The position numbers were made by a program, and so were the translations under genes. This document shows positions 53,641 through 64,000 of a stretch of DNA of 64,000 nt, piece after piece. The stretch spans positions 1,302,001-1,366,000 of the forward strand of contig JYIP02000003.1 of NCBI GenBank assembly GCA_001051155.2. The letters are read 5' to 3'. How positions within the stretch are numbered: the first letter of the stretch is position 1; each line of letters starts with the position of its first letter. Origin of the DNA: Chrysoporthe austroafricana (lineage: Eukaryota; Ascomycota; Sordariomycetes; Diaporthales; Cryphonectriaceae). The notes under the pieces are model-generated. The model was not told the origin of the DNA. It made no database searches and saw only the letters and a program-made list of their open reading frames with translations.

Positions 53641-54196
53641 GGGAGGATGAACTTACATTTTGCTGAAGGTAACAGAATGGATGGCTACTGGCACCTCCGG
53701 CAGGTGTGTTGGCGGGGAACAGGAAAAGATGCCCTTGGAGAGCCCATCGGTAAGATATGCGAGCTTCGTACGTATTTTGTAGCTCTCCCACCAAGTCCGA
53801 TGATTCAAGGACTTTTGGTTGTGAACGCGGAATATGCTCGAGGAAGGAGAGACGTTGATGTGGGCGAGCAGGGCTACCCCTGCTCATATACAATGCAGCC
53901 GCAGCAAGGGTCTTATCCGCTTAAGTAAGCAGTAAGTCGGCAGGGACCCTGCCATTTTATCACGCTCGTTCTTTCAACACCTCAAGGGACGCAACCAAAC
54001 TCTAAAAGAGAGAGAACCTGGGCCAGCGACTACCACGGCGGATCGCCCCGTGATTCGACGTCCAGAATCCGACGAGGGCATTTCTTATAGATCCGTTCCG
54101 CCGAAGACCGCTGGATTGGTCGCCGATTTTGTCAATCCCTCACGACACGTCTCCTCTGTCTGGTGTCTGGCTCACCAGCACACGACATCACTCAGG
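53641..54196. other. intergenic region upstream of Med18
   Basis: One ATG-initiated 93-codon frame (53647-53928) has no recognisable feature. An in-frame open stretch precedes the Med18 ATG without another ATG. Confidence 0.4.
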
Positions 54197-55184
54197 ATGT
54201 ATGAGCTGTTCATGACCGCATTTATCAATGATGTCGACTACAACGCGTTGATTTCCATCCTCAGTGGCTATGCGTGGGACAACCCTCGCCAGCGAATTTA
54301 TCGCGTCCTCCATTATGCTGGCGCAAACCCCAACCAGCCCAAGGCCATCACCAAGAAAGACAGTATCTATGGCCTCCCTCCAGAGCCTGATATCTTTTTG
54401 CTGGGCTTGCCAAACACTGAGCAACCTCCACATCTACCAGTCGGCTTCTCCGACGCCTGGAAGGAGCTGAGCGATATCCTCAAGAGGTAGGCTCGCCCTG
54501 TCGACTACACCATGAACTCAGAGACTAGACAAACTGACCATATCGTTTAGGCAGTCGTACACCGTGACTACTCGCTATCTAGTTCGCAAGGACAGTCACT
54601 TCGGAAATCCCGAGCCCATTCCTGATAATTATTTCAATGTCAACCCTGGCGCCCTGTTCTGGAGCGAGATCCCTGACCCCGCCAGTGTCGCGGGCGGCCA
54701 GTCCCTGGTTATGCAACGCAAGAAGATCGAACTCCATGACCAGCTCAACCTCCCTACGGTACTGGCTGAGAACAACTTCCTCTACAAGGCCGAGCACATC
54801 GAAGAGACCCACGACATTTACCATCGGGATGACCCCGTCGAGTTTCACCTGACTCGCTGCTACAGGGTGCCCGCCAAAGCCAATAGTAGCAACAACGTTC
54901 CATCCACCACCCTTCCGGCCTTCGATTCCCTCGAGAATGCCAGTCCTGGCAAGTGGATGCTCACTGTCGTCTCGTACGTCCTAGACGACCACACGCCCGA
55001 TAAGATAGAGGCCGCACGTGACGCCCTCACTAAGGTCAAGGACGATCTGACCGCTTGCGGCATCGTGTTCAAAGAGATCGACCGCAGGCATTACGATACA
55101 CAGCTCGCCCCTGCGCGCAAGCCTACCTCACAGGCTCTGGGTATGACTCAGTCGCTGGCTGGAACCACGGGGGGCGCGCGCTAG
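54197..55184 (+). CDS. MED18: Mediator complex subunit 18
   Basis: Two exons, 54197-54486 and 54551-55184 (307 aa), intron GTAGGC...TTAG in phase 2. Start at ATG 54197 (MYELFMTAFINDVDYNALIS), the typical Med18 beginning. Next come the strand IYRVLHYAGANPN, the linker with KELSDILKRQSYTVTTRYLV and the barrel segments NVNPGALFWSEIPDPASV and DPVEFHLTRCYRVP. The C-terminal part has YVLDDHTPDKIEAARDALTK. Med18 (yeast Srb5) folds as a beta-barrel with Med20 in the Mediator head module and acts in RNA polymerase II initiation and termination. The frame stays open for 45 codons past the TAG stop. Confidence 0.8.
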
Positions 55185-56447
55185 AAGAATACGCCACCTG
55201 CTTCTACTCTCGCCCAGACTGACGACCTTCACGAAAAGACCCATGATGGTAGCGCGAGAGAGGAAGAGCCTGTTGAGCTGCTACTGATGAATAAGGAGGC
55301 CGATCATGATTCCGTGGGATAAGAGGCGTCTGCCCTCATCATGCGCCCCGTCGTCAACGGTTACAGCAAGGCCATGTCCGGGTCACTACCAAGAACAAAT
55401 ACAGCTAGCCCGAGCTTGAGGAGCTCAAGGATTGCATCACCAATCCTGATCCTTCTCCTCAGCCGCCCCTGTGAATGCTACTGGTCGCGACCCAGGGATG
55501 GATGGGGGGGTCTAGCGCAGAAGCTTCATTTTATATCTTCAGAGGGGTAGAGCTCTGAGGTTCAGTATGTTTGAGTTGATTCGAAGCGAGAGTCTATGGT
55601 GGGCGTCGTTGAAGTATCTGTTCAAGACTGAGAGCTTGTTGATTCTACTGATAGGGACTCGGATTCTCTCCTTGCCATTTGGAACAGTGAAGGAGGCTAC
55701 ATCCACCGAGACGTATACCCCAATCAACAAAACCGATACGCTTCTGACAGTGATCGAGGATGCCGTCAAGAGCAATGGTGAAGGTCTTACCACAAGGATG
55801 ATGCAGACAACGCGAAGAGGGCTCCGGAGAGCGAGATGATAGGGTTGTTGATGGGAACAGAGGCGGTCCTCGAAGACCAGCTTGATGAAGTTGCCGTCTG
55901 GGAAGAGAAGGCTTCCGCAGATGCGGCCTCTCCCGCGCATATCGAGACTGATAACTGGTTGAGCATCGATAGATGACCACAGATGAAGTTGCTCGCCCGG
56001 AGGCCATTAGATATCTTCAAACCAAGTGATTAAGCAATCTTCACTGTGGATGTCATGGGTCGCGTACGTCGCAGATCCTGACAGTTAGCATGCCACGGTA
56101 GGTTGGAGATGCAGGCCATATGCTACAGCTATGAGGTGAATCAGGTGGCTCTAAATACTAGACCATCCTGATAACGCACTTTTATATAGATTTATTAAGC
56201 CCTTTCGATCGTCGCCTCAGCTTTTGCCATCCCCTGGGCTGACCCTCCCATTCGAGCATATGTAACTGCAATGTCTCCGTGTCACTGAAGCACCTCGGGC
56301 ATTGTCACCCATCTTTGCATGCTGGGTTATATGTTACTTCGCATAAAACTATGCTATTTACATAGGGGTGGATCAGTATCAGTACTGGTCACAAAGGAAC
56401 TTAGGTACAGGTGCAAAGTCAGTCAGTATCCCCCCCCCAAACGTTCC
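55185..56447. other. intergenic region
   Basis: The first 135 nt continue the Med18 frame beyond its stop to a TAA at 55320. Later frames on both strands (55539-56020) lack ATG or domains. A C-run lies at 56431-56438. Confidence 0.45.
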
Positions 56448-58374
56448 TCACGTCTCGCTGCTCACAGCCAACAGAGCCGTGAAGACGGGCGTGCCCAGTC
56501 CCGTCACGGGATCCCATCCACTGACCGCATCAAAGCCCGCACCGCTGATACCGGGGCATCCCGAGTTGGAACCGCTCGTGATGTCCGTCAGCCCGCTGGT
56601 CGCATTGGCATACAGCCACGGGTTCAAGAAGCCCAGGCCGCTCTTGCCGTTGGCGATGCGGTCGCTGTTGACCAGCTGGATCACACTCGCAAACGTCGGG
56701 GTGGCGCAGCTCGTGCCGTCGACCAGCTCGCTGGAGCCGTCGACGACGATCACGAAGTCCGTGGCCTGCGCCGACACGTCGGGGTACGCGCGGCCGCTAG
56801 CGTTGAAGTAGGCGGTCACGGAGTCGTGCGTGGTGTCGTCGGTCAGCCACGCCTCGACGGCGGAGGCCTGGTAGCTGGGCTGGCCGAAGAGCGAGGAGAA
56901 GCCGCCGCCCGAGTCAGTCCAGGCGGACTCGGGACTCTGGCCGGTGGTGCCGCCCACCGTGGTCACCCACGGGCAGGAGGCGGGGAAGCTGACGGCGAAC
57001 TCCTTGACGCCATCCACGGTGCAGTCGCCGACGCCGCCGACGCCCGAGTCACCGGACGCGACGAGGATGGACACGCCGCGGGCGCCAAGCTGCGAGAAGA
57101 GGTCGCAGGCCGTGGTGGCGTAGTCGTCGGGTACGGTGGCCTCGTCATCGCCGTAAGAGATGGAGAGGGTGTTAGGGAGGTCCGAGTCGTCCAGATCGAG
57201 GAGGTAGTCGAGGAACTCAACGTACGGCTCGTTGGTGTTCGTGCCCGAGCCGACCCACTCACCCAAGCCGCCGGTGGAGTAGTAGGTGAGAGGGACGTCC
57301 TCGATGATGGAGCGGGCGTACTGGATGTCGAGGTTGGCCTCGTCACCAGCCTCGGAGGCAGCCGTGGGGCACTCGCCGTCGTTCACCACAACACAGGTGA
57401 AGGACTCGCCAGTGTTGCCTTCCACGGCGTAGTCAGCCAAGAAGGTCTTGAGATCCGAGGCAATGGCATATTGCTCACTGTGGAAAGACAGTGTCAGCTG
57501 AGGATCCGATGAAGAGGAATGCGCTGCTAGATCATCAAGTACTCACAGGAACCCGCCAACGCCCATCATACCGCTGCTGTAGGCGTCGGCATCGGCGAAG
57601 TCGTACAGGTTAGCCAGGCAAGTCGGGTCTACGTACTTCGCGCAGCCCGTGACTGCGTCGACGTCTTCCGTAGATGCAGCGGCCTTGTCGAAGGGGCGGA
57701 CGCCAGAGATGGCGGACTTGTAGCTGCGGAAGCCAAAGAATGTCGTGGGCTGCACCGTATCGACGTGGCCCTTGAGGACAGTCGGCAGGCTGAACTCCAA
57801 GCTACGCAGAACGGTCTCACCGGACTCGGCGTTGTCTACGAGCGGGGGTCAGCAACCGGTGCTCGTGATGATCAGGAGGTGAGGGAAACCACTTACAGAA
57901 CGCGCTATACTCGGCATTGAGCAGCCTCTCGATCTGTGCCACGCTCGCCTCAACAATGACGGAGTCTCCACGGTTCGAGTACTTGGCGGAGCCCACCAGG
58001 CCCTCGCTCTCGAGCCAGTCCATGACCATGCTTCCGGACTCATCCTTGGGCGCAATGATACCGTCGATGGCCTTCTGGCTCATGTGCGCGCCATACATCG
58101 AGTGGCCGGGCGTGGCGATATTCAGGGCCGTCTCGTAGAACTTATCCATGTCCTGGTGGACGAGGTGCATGCGGAGACGGATGGTCGCGGCGTCCTTGTC
58201 GACGACGCGGGTGTCATCCTGCACCCAGCCCCGCGGGGGGGAGGCAAGGGACTCTACGACGGCCTTGGTGTAGACATCCTTACTGCTGGCGGACCACGGG
58301 TTGCTGAAGGTTGGGAAGGAGAGGGCGGTGGCAGTGAGTGCCAGGAGCACCGCGGCTCTCTGGATGAGACCCAT
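56448..58374 (-). CDS. sedolisin-family (S53) tripeptidyl-peptidase, secreted
   Basis: Three exons: 57897-58374, 57547-57835 and 56448-57477 (598 aa). The introns are GTAAGT...TAG and GTGAGT...CAG. The signal peptide is MGLIQRAAVLLALTATALSF. The prodomain (residues ~25-190) includes RLRMHLVHQDMDKFYETALN. The mature protease has E302 and D306 in EANLD, the oxyanion Asp in ASGDSGVGG, and the nucleophile S512 in GTSCATP. A Ca2+-binding loop closes it (GFDAVSGWDPVTGLG). S53 enzymes are acid-active serine-carboxyl proteases that release tripeptides extracellularly. All catalytic residues are present. The 397-aa plus-strand frame over it is a shadow. Confidence 0.95.
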
Positions 58375-58472
58375 GGTGGTGGCTAGGGAGGTGGAATAGC
58401 CCGACCTTCTGGGGAGAAAGCGGGATGGCAGGAGGAGAAGAGGTCTCCTCCAAGGTGCCCTTGCCCGTGGCT

Positions 58473-58479
58473 CTTTATA
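58473..58479 (-). promoter_or_regulatory. TATA box of the S53 peptidase gene
   Basis: TATAAAG on the minus strand, about 100 nt before the start codon at 58374. Confidence 0.6.
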
Positions 58480-61400
58480 CCTGCCTTTAACATGATCGAG
58501 TCATGGACGGTATCTCGTACCGTTCAAGTTGCAATTAATATACGAAATCCGGTGGCTGTCTTTAAGGGGAATAGCGTCGAAGCATGCCTGGTTGTGTCTC
58601 TCCAAAGGCGACAAATACCGGCTCAGATCGACGAGGCGGACATTCCCCACAGGAGAGAACACATGGGATGTATTATTCGGACCTTGCAGTAAGGGTACAG
58701 CTTGGGAATCAACCCATGGTACGTCCAAGGCGGATGGCAGCGGAAACGCCAGTCCGTCGCCGGCACGCAATCTTCGCGCCAGGGGTGATCAGCATAATAC
58801 CGACGTGCCATCGCGCGTAGCCGGAACTATGCAGCTGCCCGATGCAGAAGCTCAACCAACCACCCACGATTGCGAATCTTTGCGTGCGTGGGAAGGTCAC
58901 AACCGCGTTTCGCTGCAGATCCTCAGCCGGGCCATGCCGTGTGACGTGTGCCCACAAGACCAGAGGAACTTGCAGCTTTCTCTTCAGGAAGGCCAAGCTT
59001 TTTGAAACCAGGCCAGCGGGAAGTGAAGCCTCAACTTCTCTATAATTGTCTATTGTGCAGGTCGTGAGTGAGACGTGTCGGCGTCGAAAAGTTTCCGTGT
59101 CCGCTAAGACAATCTCGACGAGGATCTGGAAGGGCTGCCGATCAGCTAGTCATGAGCCTGCGAGGTCGACTTCGAAACTATTCTATAGACGATGTCTTTT
59201 ACCTCAGCTCCCGGGCCCCAAAGTCTGGCCATTGGATGATGGTATATTGAAAAGAGTTTGTGGTAACCTATAAGACGTCGGCCTAATTATGGCCTGCCCT
59301 GAAGTCCTGGTCTGAAGTACTTCGGCGGTGCGCTGCCGGACGATGGTCTACTGAGACACCGTCATTCCATCGTCTGGTTTCCACTAAGGTTTGGGTCCTC
59401 CCTCGCTTAAATCTTAACTCCTCCTTTCGAAAGATACCAAGCCCATCTCCTTCTTTTCTCTGTCATCCTATTATCAATAGATACTAGGTTGCTTCGCGAA
59501 GCGCAGAAGCCAGGTTGCCCACTAGAATTGTAAACTTACCATCTCGTACTAAGAGGGAAACACCCCGGATGATAAGACACCCACGTTCTTAACAGGCCGG
59601 CAAAATGTCCGCTTCTAAGAGATGAATTGTCATGGGATAAGATGCTGTTTGATAGTGCTTTAGGGGTACTATCATGGCATAATCAGAAGACCCGCCGTTG
59701 TGGTACAAAACGTACTACGATAGGAGGGAGGGACGCAGATCAGAATTCCCTGTGAAGAAAACAAGGCTACTCTTCATAGCACAGTCTAGTAGTAGTTGAG
59801 GGAGAGGTCACTCCCTGGAAGTGTCCGTATAATTATACCTCGATACACCTTCGATATCAGGTATACTCGCATAATTAGAGCGAGCAGACCAGTACCCTGT
59901 AGTCTTCTGAGTCGCATCATCCACAGTGCCTGGTACAGAAGGTATTTTGCTCATTGTCCAATACTAGCAGCAGAACGGTAGCAAGTACTTCCGACCTAGG
60001 AACGTATGTAATTGGATGCATTTGATGGAATATATTAGTAATTCTATCTGTGGTTTATGGCACCCAGACATGCTGCACCCAGCAGATAGACATAGTGAAC
60101 TCTCAGCTTAGTCGTCCCTTTATCGCGGACAAGACAGCTTCACAGGAAATAGAATGTCTACAAACCTATTCATTTTCCTTCACCACTCGTCTTCATCACC
60201 CAACATTAACATCCACAAAGCCACGACTCAAGGCAAAGCTCACTATGTACAACACGCGGGAATCGTGTATTCCTCGAGAAAAAGGAGGACATGGCCCACC
60301 TTAGGCTTGACTTTAGAATGGTGGATGTGCTACAACGAACATCCACCAATGTTGACAACTTCTGACTGCTGCGTCCTCTATCCAGTAGACATTAGAATGG
60401 ACGGAGAAAGAAGATACGTGAACGCTGATGAGGATTATAATGTTGGTTACCTCGCAAATAGCGCCTCGATACAGGCTGCTTTCCGCTACCACTCGTGGCA
60501 TTACCTGCTGGGCTTGGGCCTCGTGAGAAGCCCGAGTGGACGCTTTGCAACCTGAAAACATCTACGATGAAGCCAGCATTAGAATGATCGGCTGCGAGCG
60601 AGGGTGATCAAACGGCAGGTAGTTGATGGTTTAGAAACCTTGAAAGTCCGTCACCAAAGTCCTTGCGCGTCTCGTGTGAAGGTCGTGCTCTCACCATAAG
60701 CATGTCGAAGGATGTACCTAAGTAGTATGAAATCTGGGTGTTTCTCATTCTTTCAAGATCTGCTATGTACTCTCACTTTACCCACCCCCCCAATATGTCC
60801 CTTGCAAAGGAGACCATGCGACAGCCGTTTCCTAAACAGGAAGAAGGCGAACAATTTCTGCCGTATAGAAAAGCCATGCCTTATAACACATCCCAATCAT
60901 AGGCCGCAGCTAAAACTTCAACGCTATATATCTCGATACATCCGTTGAGGAGTCTTAAGGTCCTGTAGAGGGCCGCCGCGATGGGTAGATATGTGTGGCG
61001 CTGCATATTAGGTGGTCCATATAGAGTTGAATAGGAGAAGGTTTGCGGTCGAGACTTGAGATGGCAGCAGCCGGGCGGGCAGCAACGTGGATGGACATAC
61101 CACGGCGCCTAGAGGACTCTGGACGCCTTCTTCTGCTCGGAGCACTGGCCGTATCAACGCTTCGACCGCGGTCAAATTTCCAGTCACATCGCTTGCGAAG
61201 ACCTCCGCGAGAGTTCCACTACGACATATCGGCTGGCGAGGCTAGGATGTAGGGCCGCGAGAGTGCAGATGGTCAGGCTTGTCTAACACTAACATTTGAA
61301 ATACATATTCTAGTGCCTGAACGGTGTCGATCTGCCTTCGCCTCTTCTTCTTCATCACACAGATATCCTTACTCTGAGTGTCAAGGGCTCGAACCCCAGC

Positions 61401-63176
61401 GACTGGCTGGTCAGTTGGGGTCCGTCATCCGCCTTGGAGGGTTACTGACTTATCGTCACTCCTGCGCTGCATCTAACGCATCTAACAAGTGCTGGTTGTC
61501 TACTGAATGGGTTAGGGTGGCACCTTGAGCGCAGTACGCCGCACCCAGAACCTCCGGACCCGAGAAACGTTACATGGAGACGAGACGGGATGGAACCGCG
61601 GCTAGCAGACGCCGCCACGCGCTACTACGATAAGATGCCCACCGAATGTACCTGTGGCACATGTGGCACTTTTCGCATGAGGGCAATGCTAAGCTGCTGG
61701 TGCTGACGGCGGGAGAGGAGGGGAAAGGCATCTGACGGTCCTTGCGCCGGGGAGAAGACCCAATCAGGTCGCCTGCGAGGGTAGCCAGGACGATCCTCGG
61801 CGGAGGGGTTCGTGTCCAGCTCGGCCAGCGTCCAATAGGTTGCACGGAGGTAGTCGGGCCGGTCTTATCAGCCACTGTGAACGTCCCCCCCCCCTTCCCA
61901 GAGACAGAGGCCAGAGATAGCATCTGACAGGTCGGACAAGCCCGCATCCCTCGCGGCCACGTTGCTACGCCGAGAGTGCCGAGATACCAGCCGCGTCTGG
62001 AGGTGGTGAAGCTGGATCAAAAGGTCAGACAGAGCTGGGGTGGCGCTCCTTGCCGTGGTGGGAAATGCTCTTGTAGGATTCTTAGTTCCAGGTAAGGTTG
62101 AGCTAAAAGAGAAATCCGGGGATATACTACTAGGTTCTAGTAGTGCCTCCCAGTGCCTCCCTGCCTCCCTAACGCGCCGGGAAGGGCGCCTAGAACCCTG
62201 GGACCCACGCTAGCACACTGCACGACAGGGGGGCCCAGTGGGGGAGATCCTTCTACCACGGTATCCGCACCGGCCGTTGGTATTGGGGACAGCTGATGCC
62301 ACTCTTCTTCTCGTCAATACGAACAGTCGGGCCCAGTCCCTCCTCCTCCGCGTCGAATCGGGCCCCTGTGTGGCGTCCTGTCGAGAGAATTCGCCTCGTG
62401 TTTGTCGTTCGATCAGTCAGCCTTTCTGTGACTTCCCAGCCGCTCGTTGAAGCGCTGCACGAAGTACCTGCGGACGTCCCATCACGAGGTCAGCAACAGC
62501 CTTGCCACCAGCCCTATCGTCAACCTGCCAGGAGGTGAGTGGCATGAGCGCCCGCCCAGACCTCCTCTTCCCCCCTCTCCACACAGCCTGTGCTCTCTCG
62601 GCTCTCACTCACCCATCTCTACATCGTACGTGCCGGGTGCCCCGTTCAACCACATGTTACCCAGTAGCTTAGCTGCCAGGGAGGCAAGGGAAGCAGGCCG
62701 CCAGGGATCGCAGCCCGGTGTTACATTACATCCAGCACACATGCACATCTACACAAACAATCATACATGCCCAGAGCCCATGTCCCATGCTGTCGCTCGA
62801 GCCGGCCGGCCGTACCACAGCGCTGGCACCCTGCGGGCACCCTGCGGGCACCCGCGCCCCACAGTCTACCCCAAAGGGTCCCCTGCTCGTCGGCCCATCG
62901 CTTGAGTGGGACCCTGGAGATCCTGCATGTGAGCTCCTGGCCTGTTTTCGTGCATCTAAGAATCGCAAGACCACACCACCATACACAGCCCACATTTACT
63001 TCGCGTTGCCCTCCGTGGTCTTCGACGTGGTTTTCCTCCTTGCATCCCACTGCCTTCCGCCAGACACCTCTCGTCCTGCTGGGTCGAATCTTCACGTGCG
63101 ACTGACGGCCGCTTCTAGTATCGACGGTGACATCCACGAGCCTCACCAGCTTATTCTCGCCGCGCCTTTACCCCCC

Positions 63177-63177
<1 letters not shown>

Positions 63178-63255
<78 letters not shown>

Positions 63256-63295
63256 CCTATTTTTTCTAGTGATACGTCCAACAAACAGGCAAAAN

Positions 63296-63335
<40 letters not shown>

Positions 63336-63479
63336 GAGGGGGGGGGAGGAAAACAGGCTGAAAAAAAGGGGGGCGGCGGCCCGCGAGAAGGGGCGCCCCC
63401 CCCCGTGCGCCGGGGGCCCCCTTTTCGGTTCGGGGGGGTCCCCCCCTCGCTCCTCCTGTTTTTTTCCCCCCCCCCCTTT

Positions 63480-63517
<38 letters not shown>
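63178..63517. other. homopolymer-rich, low-quality sequence with an N
   Basis: T78 at 63178-63255, N at 63295, about A31 at 63297-63327, then G, C and T runs to 63517. This looks like an assembly or read-end artefact and not biology. Confidence 0.85.
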
Positions 63518-63518
<1 letters not shown>

Positions 63519-63575
63519 GTCTTTTTTTTCCGGAGACAAATTCGCAGGCAGAGATCCTGACATCACAACCTCAAG

Positions 63576-64000
63576 ATGGCAGACGCCGAGACCAAGGGGC
63601 CAAAGGTCGATGTCGGCCCTGAGGCCAAGGACACCGCAGTCGACGCGGGCGTAGAGCCCAACACCCCGACTCCTCCATCGTATGTCCCTGCTGACCCGGT
63701 CGCCCGTCCCTACGGATGGATGTACAAGGGCTTCAAGATCGGCAAAAAGGAGATCTGGTACGCCTCTCCCAAGTGCCAGCTGCTCATGGTCGCCATGGTC
63801 TGCTTCTTGTGCCCCGGCATGTTCAACGCGATCGTGGGCATGGGCGGCGCTGGTCAGCTCTCCACGCTCGCTTCCGATGATGCCAACACTGCCCTGTACT
63901 CGACCTTCGCCGTCGTCGGGTTCTTCGCCGGCACCTTCGCCAATCGCCTCGGTCTGAGGCTCACCATGTCCATTGGCGGCCTGGGCTACTGCATCTACGC
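63576..64000 (+). CDS. UNC93-like MFS membrane protein (3' end beyond window)
   Basis: From ATG 63576 (CAAGATGGC context) a continuous frame of 141 codons runs to the window edge. A hydrophilic N-terminus (KGPKVDVGPEAKDTAVDAGV) is followed by RPYGWMYKGFKIGKKEIWYA, then hydrophobic helices LLMVAMVCFLCPGMFNAIVG and STFAVVGFFAGTFANRLGLR. The phrase CPGMFNA..G.G..G is typical of fungal UNC93-like (DUF895) transporters of the MFS fold. Substrates of this fungal group are largely unknown. The homopolymer artefact ends only about 60 nt upstream, so the promoter is unreliable here. Confidence 0.82.
   Translation, partial: MADAETKGPKVDVGPEAKDTAVDAGVEPNTPTPPSYVPADPVARPYGWMYKGFKIGKKEIWYASPKCQLLMVAMVCFLCPGMFNAIVGMGGAGQLSTLASDDANTALYSTFAVVGFFAGTFANRLGLRLTMSIGGLGYCIY

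Larger units (their letters stand above)
58375..63575. other. 5.2-kb region without a supported gene
   Basis: It contains the S53 promoter at its left end. Many short ORFs are seen, the best being ATG-initiated 60154-60555 (133 codons), but none shows a domain or splice support. A perfect 12-nt palindrome GCTTCGCGAAGC sits at 59491-59502, and short direct repeats at 62136-62170 (TGCCTCCC) and 62826-62856 (GGCACCCTGCG). The right end is homopolymer sequence with an N. Confidence 0.5.

Noticed and set aside
56319..57512. 397-aa plus-strand ORF
   Set aside because: Antisense to the catalytic exon of the S53 peptidase.
60154..60555. 133-codon ATG-initiated ORF
   Set aside because: No domain, signal peptide or splice-supported extension; could be chance in a 5-kb gene-free region.
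61370..61470. possible minus-strand tRNA (GGGTTCGAGCCC B-box-like sequence)
   Set aside because: A T-arm can be drawn, but the acceptor has mismatches and no proper anticodon arm or A-box fits.
63127..63654. ORF with poly-Phe and poly-Lys
   Set aside because: Translation of homopolymer artefact sequence containing an N.

Overview
This window is genomic DNA of a filamentous ascomycete (Pezizomycotina, most likely a Sordariomycete). The genes have short spliceosomal introns of about 50-110 nt. The gene content is typical of that group: a Pth11-like rhodopsin-fold receptor, a GH131-CBM1 secreted enzyme, a hevein-type chitin binder, an S53 tripeptidyl peptidase and a type I metacaspase. One nuclear tRNA-Ala carries an intron directly after the anticodon loop purine. 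The species cannot be named from sequence alone. Exon boundaries were worked out by hand from reading frame, splice signals and family knowledge; each multi-exon model listed with exon coordinates sums to a whole number of codons.

Layout. 0-11 kb is GC-rich: an F-box protein cut by the window edge, tRNA-Ala(CGC), a secreted Cys-rich protein with a hydrophobic tail, a WD40-like protein, a 3 kb field of many different microsatellites, and a WW-domain protein. 11-16 kb holds undefined sequence and then a Pth11-like receptor. 16-21.4 kb is the most interesting part. A small stand-alone HeLo-like (STAND N-terminal) protein on the minus strand carries two imperfect C-terminal motif repeats. A divergent neighbouring ORF carries a third, ungapped copy of the motif. 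A metacaspase lies just beyond.

22.8-31 kb is a compact run of five metabolic genes: a Dal5-type MFS permease, a LigI-type amidohydrolase, a quinone-oxidoreductase-type dehydrogenase, a class II aldolase and an ACC-synthase-like PLP enzyme. Two head-to-head promoters suggest a small catabolic or biosynthetic cluster. 33.6-36 kb encodes wall-facing secreted proteins (GH131-CBM1 and CBM18). 37-42 kb has an 859-aa coiled-coil protein with a weakly gag-like C-terminus and a single-pass membrane protein.

45-50 kb has a small secreted Cys protein, a single-BIR protein with an RG-rich tail, and an AT-rich island with decayed AAA+ ATPase and GST fragments. 50-55 kb has an unknown 697-aa protein, a frameshifted relic and a Mediator Med18 homologue. 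56-58 kb is the S53 peptidase. The last 5 kb is largely empty, ends in homopolymer junk with an N, and leads into a UNC93-like MFS gene cut by the right edge.

The leading hypothesis is that 16.4-18.5 kb is a HET-S/NLR-style amyloid-signalling locus, or its remnant: an executioner with two motif copies next to a divergent ORF with one copy. No NACHT/NLR body is visible downstream, so the partner may be degenerate, truncated or stand-alone.
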